Below the pieces are notes generated by a model. It made no database searches. It had not been told where the DNA came from and saw only the letters and a program-made list of their open reading frames with translations. DNA of 47,090 bases from Pseudomonadota bacterium (GTDB taxonomy: Bacteria > Desulfobacterota > Desulfovibrionia > Desulfovibrionales > Desulfovibrionaceae), in assembly GCA_018817515.1 (NCBI GenBank), contig JAHIUD010000112.1:1-47090 (forward strand), in the 5' to 3' direction. Each line of letters starts with the position of its first letter. Position 1 is the stretch's first letter. The position numbers and the translations under genes were made by a program. Of this stretch, positions 25,063-32,167 are shown piece by piece.

Positions 25063-25417
25063 GCGCCCGAAATCAGGTCGCAAAGCCTCTGTGCGCCCCG
25101 CGTTTGTGCCCTTTGGCGAAAATTGTGACTGCCGCCCATGACTCGGGGGCGACTCACGCCGCTCCCTTTTCCGCCAGGAGCCAAGTCCCTGCCCCTGCAA
25201 GGGTGGCCGGGATTTCTCAATTCCCGGGTCTATCGTGTCCTGCCATCCCGCCTCAAAATTTTGTGTGGCAAATGTAATGCGTTAATATGTAATCATATTA
25301 CGGGATGCTTTGGCCTGCGGCAACTGTGCCTGAACAGTGGATATGGACATCACGAGGTAAATGTGATTTTGCATTTACATGTGGGGTGTAAACGCTTGAA
25401 TCACGGGGTGGGATTCC
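25063..25417 (+). promoter_or_regulatory. Upstream region of the caspase-like gene with two palindromes
   Basis: No gene is visible in these 355 bases. The right half is AT-rich. It holds a perfect palindrome TAATATG-TAAT-CATATTA (25283-25300) and the inverted repeat GTAAATG-N8-CATTTAC (25357-25378), 40 bases before the start codon. Both look like operator sites. A weak promoter TTGTGT (25261-25266) with TAATAT (25283-25288) after 16 bases overlaps the first palindrome. Function is inferred from position only. Confidence 0.45.
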
Positions 25418-26731
25418 ATGTTACGTTATGCCAAAACATTGGGTAGGAGCCACGCTCATTGCATTGCCTTGGCCCTTTTCGCGGCCTTTGTCCTGAGCGG
25501 ATGCGTCCCGTTTTATATCTCTGGTCACACGGATGACTACAGCGACAGCATCACCGGCGTGGGCAGCGGCAATCCGCTTTCCGGGCATACCGACGTCAAG
25601 GTCCATTTCGCCAAGCTGAACATGAACTGTACGGGTGAAACGCAGGATTACGAGCGGGGAAAGGCGCGCGGGTGGCTCCAATGCGAAGATGGGCGCCGTC
25701 TTGAAATTTCCAGCCACCTTGTGTCCATGACCGCAGGCGTTGGAACGGCCCACGACTCCTTCGGAAATACCGGCACGTTCATCTTCGCAACCGATCAGTC
25801 GGCGGTTGAGGCTGAGAATACCCGCAACCTGCAGGAAGTTGCTCGGCGAAATCTGGACGTCGCCAAATTGCGCATCCCGCAAACGGCGTCTTTGAAACCC
25901 GCAGCAAGCCAGGAAACCTCGGGCGGCCCCCTGCCAACGGCCATAACGCCGGTAGCTGAAGCGCCAGGGGCGCCTCCTCCGGCGAAGGAAGCAGTTTCTT
26001 CATCCCAGGCTATGCCGACCAAGAAAACGTTGGTCGAGCCGCATGCCGCGAGACCGCTCGAACGCCGCATCGCCCTGGTCATCGGCAACGGCGCGTACAA
26101 GGAGGGACCGCTCAGGAACCCACCCAATGACGCCCACGACATGGCGGCAATCTTGCGGTCAATGGGCTTCGAGGTCATCGCCCGCGAGAACGCAGGCTTG
26201 GCCCAGATGGAGGCCGCTGTGGATGAGTTCTGGGGCAAGCTCAAGAAGGGCGGTGTCGGGCTGTTCTATTACGCAGGCCATGGGCTGCAGGTGAACGGCC
26301 GCAACTACCTTGTGCCGGTTGATGCGAAAATCCTGGCCGAACAGGACGTCAAGTACAAGTGCATGGACGCTGGATTGGTGCTCGGACGCATGGAGAACGC
26401 AGGCAATGATCTGAACATCATCATCCTGGACGCCTGCCGCTCCAATCCGTTTGCCCGCTCTTGGCGAAGCGCAGACCAGGGCTTGGCCAAGATGGACGCA
26501 CCCAAGGGCGCCCTCATCGCCTATGCCACGGCGCCGGATTCGGTGGCTGCAGACGGCACGGGCAAGAATGGGCTGTACACGGAGAAGCTGCTCAAGGCCA
26601 TGCGCGTGCCAGGCCAGCCAGTGGAGCAGATGTTCAAGCGCGTGCGCGACGAGGTCATGCGTACCACGAAGGATAAGCAGGTGCCGTGGGAGTCAACAAG
26701 CCTGCGCGGTGACTTCTATTTCGTTCCCTAG
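25418..26731 (+). CDS. Caspase-family (peptidase C14) lipoprotein
   Basis: A 437-residue secreted protein. The N-terminus is a lipoprotein signal with lipobox VLSGC (Cys29). Residues about 30-150 form a domain I do not recognise (with LNMNCTGETQDYERGKARGW), followed by a Pro/Ala-rich linker to about 213. The C-terminal caspase-like domain begins RIALVIGNGAYKEGPLRNPP, with His288 in FYYAGHGLQ and Cys340 in IIILDACRSNPF, the catalytic dyad of bacterial orthocaspases, and ends LRGDFYFVP. It should be anchored in the outer membrane or periplasm. The substrate is unknown. It is a single gene between tRNA-Ser and a second copy of the tRNA 3' end, with its own terminator, which suggests cargo of a small integrated element. 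Confidence 0.9.
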   Translation: MLRYAKTLGRSHAHCIALALFAAFVLSGCVPFYISGHTDDYSDSITGVGSGNPLSGHTDVKVHFAKLNMNCTGETQDYERGKARGWLQCEDGRRLEISSHLVSMTAGVGTAHDSFGNTGTFIFATDQSAVEAENTRNLQEVARRNLDVAKLRIPQTASLKPAASQETSGGPLPTAITPVAEAPGAPPPAKEAVSSSQAMPTKKTLVEPHAARPLERRIALVIGNGAYKEGPLRNPPNDAHDMAAILRSMGFEVIARENAGLAQMEAAVDEFWGKLKKGGVGLFYYAGHGLQVNGRNYLVPVDAKILAEQDVKYKCMDAGLVLGRMENAGNDLNIIILDACRSNPFARSWRSADQGLAKMDAPKGALIAYATAPDSVAADGTGKNGLYTEKLLKAMRVPGQPVEQMFKRVRDEVMRTTKDKQVPWESTSLRGDFYFVP

Positions 26732-26908
26732 TGGCCCAAGCACCATGTCCGGCGTTACACGAAGGCCAAGCCGCCCTTGTCCGTTGTGACCGCTACAGCC
26801 GCGTTTGCTCAGGCTCCCGTTGCGCTTGGGTGTGCTGATGTTTCTGGGACCAGGGTCGCCTGTTCAGCGGGCATGTGCTTGAAAGCGCCGCCAGGGGGGG
26901 GGACCACG

Positions 26909-26922
26909 CCCTCTCCGCCAGA
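26909..26922 (+). repeat. Right copy of tRNA-Ser 3' end repeat (possible attR)
   Basis: CCCTCTCCGCCAGA, identical to 25011-25024, followed at once by an intrinsic terminator, just as the intact tRNA is. It looks like the displaced original 3' end of tRNA-Ser. The segment between the two copies is about 1.9 kb. The preceding 175 bases after the caspase gene hold nothing I recognise except a run of G. Confidence 0.55.
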
Positions 26923-26928
26923 ATTCTG

Positions 26929-26962
26929 CCCGGCCCTCACATGGGGGCCGGGATTTCGTTTT
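26929..26962 (+). terminator. Intrinsic terminator after the displaced tRNA end
   Basis: CCCGGCCC (26929-26936), loop TCACATGG, GGGCCGGG (26945-26952), then ATTTCGTTTT. Perfect 8-bp stem, directed rightward. It may end the caspase message and may once have ended tRNA-Ser. It lies 10 bases beyond the stop of the leftward CheW gene. Confidence 0.75.
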
Positions 26963-26971
26963 GCCTTGTGA

Positions 26972-29587
26972 TCAGAACCGCTTCATGGTTCCGATGACCT
27001 CCATCAGGTGCCGCATCACTCCTTCAGGGCTGAGCACCACCAGCATGTCCTTCTTCTTTGTGCCGGGTTCTGGTTTGATGATGCTTTCGGTGTAGCCGTT
27101 GCCGTCCAGGGCGGAGTTGGCGGAGTCGACGCGGGTGTGACAGATTTCTGGAATCTCGGCCAGGTAATCGACGACGATGCCGACGAGTTCCTTGCTCGAC
27201 TTGTGCACCTCGTAGCGGACGATGACGATCTGCAGCTCGGCTTCGTTGTCCGGGTACTTCGCCCCGGTCATGGTGTGGATCTCGATGACCGGGACCACCT
27301 CTCCGTTGTAGTACACCTTGCCGCGCAGCACGGGCGGAGCGCCCGGTATGCCCGTAACGCCCTCGAAGCGGATAGCCTCGACGACCTTGGCGGCATTTAT
27401 GCCGAGCCAGCTGGAGCCGATGTAGAAGGAGGCGATCTCGACGCAGTTGTCGCTGCCGGACCTGGAGTGGCCCACATCCATGCTGACCTCGCGGCGGCGG
27501 ACGACCTTGTGCGTCTGCTCGCGAATCTCAGCCAGGGGGACGAAGACGAGGCCGATGACGTCGCTTTGGTAGCTGTCGTCGATCTTGTACTCACGATAGC
27601 CCGAACTCGTGCAGGCGCCCACCGCGTAGTACTGACCCTTGAACGCGATGATCCGCGAGGTCTTCTCGCCGTTGTCCAAGGCAAAGAATTTATCGTCGAT
27701 GTCCAGATGGCTGCCGACCTTGAGGTCGGCGCTCGTGGAGCTGATGATGTTCTTGTCGCGCTCGGTAAATACGGCGAAACACCCGGTGCAGACTTCCTTG
27801 TTGTCGTCATGCGGCAGAGAGTCCTCAAGCATGGCCGCGAACTGCGGTTCACTGTCAAAGACGATGCCGATGCCGCCCAGGACGTTCTTCGGGTTGTCGA
27901 TGTCGGTGATCGACGCGCCATAGATGTAGGTGTGCCGCTGGCCGTAGAGGGCCGTGGATTCGAAAGGCGAGACGCAGTACTTCTGGCTGTCGCGTATGTT
28001 CAGCGTCTCGAACACCCAGTTAGCGTTGAGGGATTTGCCCACGAAGTCCTGGAGTTCGGCATTGGAGACGGCGAGGACCTTGCCGTGGGTGTCGTAGACG
28101 AACAGGCTCGTGTAGACAGTGTACAGGCCATTAATGTAGCCCAGGATGCCGGAAATGTTGTCGATGTCGGTTTTCGGAATGGCGGGTTGGACCAGGATTC
28201 TCCTGAAGGCGGACGTCAGCGCCCACCAGCGGCAGTCGTTGGCCCGCTCGTAGAGGTTGCGGTCCATGATGTCCACGGCCAGGGCGGCCCGGAACTCGAC
28301 ATCGTCGAGGATTGCGGAGACGACGGTCTCATGCAGGTTGCAGATGGATTTTTCGAACACGGTCTTGGTTCTGGCTCCGGCGTCCGAGATGTTCCACAGG
28401 AGGACCTTGGATTGGGCGTCGCTCTCCCGTACGTTGCCGTTCCAGACGGTCCGTTCAAGCTCCGCCTGGATGCGGTCGGCCTGGATGGGGATGCTGCGCA
28501 ACTCCTCGGAAAAAAGCCTGGGGTCGTTCATGACCGCCGCAAGGATTTTTTCTTCCACACGCTGGGTGAGGTTCCTGCTCTCGGGTTCAAAGGCGTGCTC
28601 CAGGGGCAGCATGACGTGGCCGAGCCAGCCAAGCCCAAAGAACCCCTCGTAGCCGTTGGTCTCGCAGGTCTTGGCCAGGTACTCCCGGCCGGCGAAGCGG
28701 ACGACCCGCGAATCGGACTCAAGGGCCAGCTCCATGCTGGCCCCGATGCGGACGTGGTCGACATCGGAACTGGCGATGACCGTGCCCGACTTGTCCAGCA
28801 GGGTCAGGACCGTCCAGTCGCCGGGGCTGATGAGCTTTTTGAAGACGCTGTGCATCTCGTTCTGGAAGCGGAAGCAGAGGGCAAGCACGCCCAGCGGGCT
28901 TGATGCGACGGCATCGCTTTCCGTGACGCGGTAGGCGTAGATCAGGGAGTTGCCGTTGTCCGGCAGCAGGTCAGACTTCTCGAAGACCTCCACATAATCC
29001 ATGGCTGTGGTGAGGGCCTCGGATATCCAGGAGGCCTTCGAATGGGTGGCCGGGTTGTTCCGGTCCAGCCGGGCCAGAATCTGCCCTTCGGTGTCAAGGA
29101 GTACAATATCAAAATAAACAGAATACTTGGCCACGTATTCATGGAACCGGTCAATTATCCGGTCCAGCGCTTCCTGCCGGGCCTCTATGGCGTCTTTGTC
29201 GTTTATGTCAAACAGACGAATGTTTTTGAGGAATTCGCGGATATCGTCATCCGTGGCGAGAAATCCGATGTCCGCAGTGCGTTCGAAGAGGTTGCGGATG
29301 ACGATGTCGACGACGACCTGGGCTTTGGCTCCGATATCCTGGGCTGTTTTCTTCAGGGTTTCCAGCCCCAACTGGCCCAGAAGCTCAGAGGTGAGGCTCT
29401 GAAAACCCTCGCGGGTGCCGGTCATGTCCGTGCCTGTGCCGCTCATCTGTCCAAGGATGGTGAGCAGGTCCCATTGGCTGCCGAGGTTGGAGAGCTCCTC
29501 GCGGTAGCGCTCGACTTCAGACATATAGTTTATAATTCCGGCAAGTTCGTTGGGCACGTTTACATCCCTGTAGACAAACGTTGACAT
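26972..29587 (-). CDS. Cache-Cache-CheW fusion protein, apparently cytosolic
   Basis: An 871-residue protein with no signal peptide and no membrane helix. Two similar sensor modules come first (about 75-330 and 395-690). Each begins with a helix of the form IRNLFERTADIGFLA or DRNLYERANDCRWWA and continues with Cache/PDC-like strands (YFDIVLLDTEGQILARLDRN; YTSLFVYDTHGKVLAVSNAE; VLTLLDKSGTVIASSD). The C-terminal part (about 705-850) is a CheW domain: IASFYIGSSWLGINAAKVVE, VLRGKVYYNGEVVPVIEIH. CheW links receptors to CheA; the fusion could carry a small-molecule signal straight to the CheA array or be a sensor scaffold. Start ATG at 29587 with GAGGAG; a GTG two codons earlier is possible. Ligand unknown. 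Confidence 0.8.
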   Translation of the reverse strand: MSTFVYRDVNVPNELAGIINYMSEVERYREELSNLGSQWDLLTILGQMSGTGTDMTGTREGFQSLTSELLGQLGLETLKKTAQDIGAKAQVVVDIVIRNLFERTADIGFLATDDDIREFLKNIRLFDINDKDAIEARQEALDRIIDRFHEYVAKYSVYFDIVLLDTEGQILARLDRNNPATHSKASWISEALTTAMDYVEVFEKSDLLPDNGNSLIYAYRVTESDAVASSPLGVLALCFRFQNEMHSVFKKLISPGDWTVLTLLDKSGTVIASSDVDHVRIGASMELALESDSRVVRFAGREYLAKTCETNGYEGFFGLGWLGHVMLPLEHAFEPESRNLTQRVEEKILAAVMNDPRLFSEELRSIPIQADRIQAELERTVWNGNVRESDAQSKVLLWNISDAGARTKTVFEKSICNLHETVVSAILDDVEFRAALAVDIMDRNLYERANDCRWWALTSAFRRILVQPAIPKTDIDNISGILGYINGLYTVYTSLFVYDTHGKVLAVSNAELQDFVGKSLNANWVFETLNIRDSQKYCVSPFESTALYGQRHTYIYGASITDIDNPKNVLGGIGIVFDSEPQFAAMLEDSLPHDDNKEVCTGCFAVFTERDKNIISSTSADLKVGSHLDIDDKFFALDNGEKTSRIIAFKGQYYAVGACTSSGYREYKIDDSYQSDVIGLVFVPLAEIREQTHKVVRRREVSMDVGHSRSGSDNCVEIASFYIGSSWLGINAAKVVEAIRFEGVTGIPGAPPVLRGKVYYNGEVVPVIEIHTMTGAKYPDNEAELQIVIVRYEVHKSSKELVGIVVDYLAEIPEICHTRVDSANSALDGNGYTESIIKPEPGTKKKDMLVVLSPEGVMRHLMEVIGTMKRF

Positions 29588-29954
29588 AAACACTCCTCGT
29601 CTTTGGCGGCGATGCGGGCTTGTCCATCCTCACGGCGATACGACAGGGCGGTCTCTTGGCGCCGACAGGAGACCGGCAGAGGAAACTTTGTCCTGCCTCC
29701 TACGCAATACTCATACGCAACTTGGCTATTAAGGCTGTTTTTGTCAATATCTCTATTGGAATTATTCGATGCAATCGTTCTGTGTTTCAAAATTGTTATT
29801 TATCTGTTGAAATGAAGTCGACAGGAACACTTTCGCTTGGAGAAAACCTTGTTGCGTTCGGTGCCGAACTGTCAGCCGCGCCAGGTTGGGAAAGGGCTTG
29901 CTGCATCACTCCACTGGTTGTACATAGCAAAGCATTCCAGACGAGGAGCCCGCC
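29588..29954. other. Divergent intergenic region, AT-rich, no gene seen
   Basis: The 367 bases separate the leftward CheW fusion from the rightward PAS kinase. The part 29700-29820 is clearly AT-rich compared with its surroundings. Short open frames here show no plausible protein. It should hold both promoters. Confidence 0.6.
29761..29790 (-). promoter_or_regulatory. Possible promoter of the Cache-CheW gene
   Basis: On the minus strand TTGAAA (29785-29790) and AATAAT (29761-29766) are 18 bases apart, each matching the sigma-70 consensus at 5 of 6 positions. The leader would be about 165 bases. A separate TTGACA occurs nearer the gene but lacks a good -10. Confidence 0.35.
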
Positions 29955-31244
29955 ATGTCGAGCCTCAAGCCATCCAGAATTGTTTCTGTCTATGCGATCA
30001 TCAGCGCGCTCTGGATACTTCTATCCGACAGGCTGGCCCAGCTTCTGTTCTCCCATTCCGTAGATCTCTTCACCCTGGTCAACACCTTCAAGGGCTGGCT
30101 GTACGTCGCTGCCGTTTCGGCCATCCTCCTGGCCTTGCTCAAGAACTACGAGGCGCAGAGCCTCCGGCAGCAGGCCACCATCGCGCAGAGCGAGGAGCGC
30201 CTGAACCTGGCGCTTTCCGCCGTCAGTGATGGGGTCTGGGACTGGCATGTGGAGACGGGCGAGGTGTTCTTCAGCGAGTCCTGGTTCACCATGCTGGGCT
30301 ACGGACCAGCGGAACTGCCGCATGCCTACGAGACCTGGACTGGCCTCATCCACCCGGAGGACCGCGACAAGACCGAGCAGACCATCCAGCGCCACCTTGT
30401 GAGCAAGGAGCCCTTCAACATGGAGTTTCGCTTGCGCACCAAGGCGGGCGGCTGGATCTGGGTCCTGGACCGGGGTCAGGTGATCCAGCAGGATGCCGCA
30501 GGCAAGGCCCTGCGCATGGTCGGGACGCACATGGACATAACCGAACGCAAGCGGGCCGAGGAGCTGCGCCAGCAGATCGAGCGCACCATCAGCCACAACC
30601 TCCGTTCTCCGGCCAGCAGCGCCATCAACATCGCCCGGATACTGCGTGAGGATCCGGACCTCCCGACAGAGACGCGCGGCGCGCTCCTTGACCTGTTCGA
30701 ACAGTCCGGCCGCAACATGCTCGACACCTTGAACAGTTCGCTGGACATCTACAAGATCGAAACCGGGCAGTATCAAGTTGCGCCGGAAGCCTGCGAGGTC
30801 GTGGACCTGCTCCGGGATATCCTGTCCACCATGCATAGGCAGGACGAGTTCGTCGAGGTCCGCTCGGAGCTTCTGTTCGAGGGCCGTCCGGCAAGCCCGG
30901 ACGCAAGGTGCGTCTGCCTGGGCGTGCCCGGCCTCTTGCGCATGGCCTTCCAGAATCTGCTGCTTAATGCCTTCGAGGCCACGCCTCCCGGCGAAACCGT
31001 GCGTGTCGAACTTTTCAAGGACGCCGTCTGCCGCGTGGTCATCCGCAACGCGGGCGTCGTGCCTTTGGAGATACGCGAGCGTTTCTTCGACAAGTACGTG
31101 ACCCTGGGCAAGGTGAAGGGCACGGGGCTTGGCACCTATTCGGCCAGGGCAATGGTCCGGGCCCAGGGCGGGAGCATCAGCATGGACACCTCGGACGAGC
31201 GCAACGAGACGGTGCTGGCCGTGACCCTGCCCTTGGCCGGGTAG
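29955..31244 (+). CDS. Membrane PAS sensor histidine kinase with atypical ATP-binding box
   Basis: A 429-residue kinase. Two membrane helices lie near the N-terminus (about 9-31 with ISALWILLSD, and 45-62 with GWLYVAAVSAILLALL), a layout common in PAS sensors. A PAS domain of the PAS_3 kind covers about 75-200 (GVWDWHVETGEVFFSESWF, LIHPEDRDK, MDITERKRAEELR). The phosphoacceptor is His214 in ISHNLRSPASS. The ATP domain has the N-box NLLLNAFEAT and a late GTGLGTYSARAM, but the usual Asp-X-Gly-X-Gly is VIRNAGVVP, so the G1 Asp is missing. It may be weakly active or use an altered site. Ribosome site GAGGAG. No response regulator is adjacent; it opens the kinase cluster. Confidence 0.88.
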   Translation: MSSLKPSRIVSVYAIISALWILLSDRLAQLLFSHSVDLFTLVNTFKGWLYVAAVSAILLALLKNYEAQSLRQQATIAQSEERLNLALSAVSDGVWDWHVETGEVFFSESWFTMLGYGPAELPHAYETWTGLIHPEDRDKTEQTIQRHLVSKEPFNMEFRLRTKAGGWIWVLDRGQVIQQDAAGKALRMVGTHMDITERKRAEELRQQIERTISHNLRSPASSAINIARILREDPDLPTETRGALLDLFEQSGRNMLDTLNSSLDIYKIETGQYQVAPEACEVVDLLRDILSTMHRQDEFVEVRSELLFEGRPASPDARCVCLGVPGLLRMAFQNLLLNAFEATPPGETVRVELFKDAVCRVVIRNAGVVPLEIRERFFDKYVTLGKVKGTGLGTYSARAMVRAQGGSISMDTSDERNETVLAVTLPLAG

Positions 31245-31472
31245 CGCCCCGCTTGGGCGTTCGGGGGCCTAGTCGGTCGAGACTTCGATGAGGTTCCCGC
31301 CGGGCTGCTTTCCTGGGCCGCTTCCGCCGGGCCGCCAAAGCCGCGTTGACCGCAACGCAAGAGTCCCCTGGGGAACGTCTTGGTCAGGGATGCTTGTCAG
31401 TTGCCGGGCATGGGCGGCAAGGGGAGTGGGCAGGGACGGGCCAGGGCTCTCCCCGGCGTGGTGACGGGACGG

Positions 31473-31955
31473 CTAGTTCCAGCCGCCGCCACGCTTGGAG
31501 GAGTAAATGATGCGGTTGGCCTTTGTGGACACCGGGGCAAAGGAGCCCTTGCGGCAGGCCTCGGCAGTCTGGCCCACGCTCTCAAGGATAAGCTCCTTGT
31601 AGACCATGTCGCCCACGAAATAACGGGGATCGTGCTTGGCACGGCGCACGTGGAAGACCACTTCGCCGAGGTCGATGGCCTTGTAGCTGGCGCGGTACAG
31701 GCCATCGGCGCACTTCTTCACGCGCATGCTGTGCCTGCCGCCGAGGATGGTCTCGTTCATGCGCTCCACCTGCTGCCGGGCGAACTGCGAAAAGCGCTGC
31801 TCCTCGCGGACCAGTTCGCTGTCCATGGACTCGGGCGCTGCTTCCGTATTGCTTTGGAGCTGGGGGCCGGGCGCGAACGCGGACTCTGCGGCAAGGACGG
31901 GCAGTGCGGGCAGGAGAATCAGCGTGGCGAGGAGCAGGGCGGTTTTGCTGCGCAT
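31473..31955 (-). CDS. Secreted hypothetical protein
   Basis: From the ATG at 31955 (AGGAG 10 bases before) the protein has 160 residues and a clear signal peptide, MRSKTALLLATLILLPALP with cleavage near VLAAES. The mature part is charged, with EEQRFSQFARQQVERMNETI (helical) and a basic C-terminal half that includes two Cys residues (KKCADGLY and AEACRKGS), able to form a disulfide. I do not recognise the family. It lies alone on the minus strand between two kinases on the plus strand. The frame stays open 16 codons further upstream, but that would put a charged stretch ahead of the signal. Confidence 0.6.
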   Translation of the reverse strand: MRSKTALLLATLILLPALPVLAAESAFAPGPQLQSNTEAAPESMDSELVREEQRFSQFARQQVERMNETILGGRHSMRVKKCADGLYRASYKAIDLGEVVFHVRRAKHDPRYFVGDMVYKELILESVGQTAEACRKGSFAPVSTKANRIIYSSKRGGGWN

Positions 31956-32167
31956 GTGGGGTGGACTCCTGTACAGGTTGCTGGGCCAGGCATTTTTAGA
32001 CACGCCGGGCCGAGTAAGTCAATGCGCTTTGTCCACGCAAATTATGCCTGGGGAGTATGGCTCCCAATCGATCCAGAGCCATGAGCCTGCGGTTATTCCG
32101 CAAAGTTTTCTGGCTTGATCTCTTGTGCGCTTGCAAACGGTGCTGAAAACGTACTAATGATACGTAT

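Noticed and set aside
26777-26971. A 64-codon plus-strand frame after the caspase gene
   Set aside because: It runs through a run of G, the tRNA-end repeat and a terminator, and has no ribosome site; it could be debris, not a gene.
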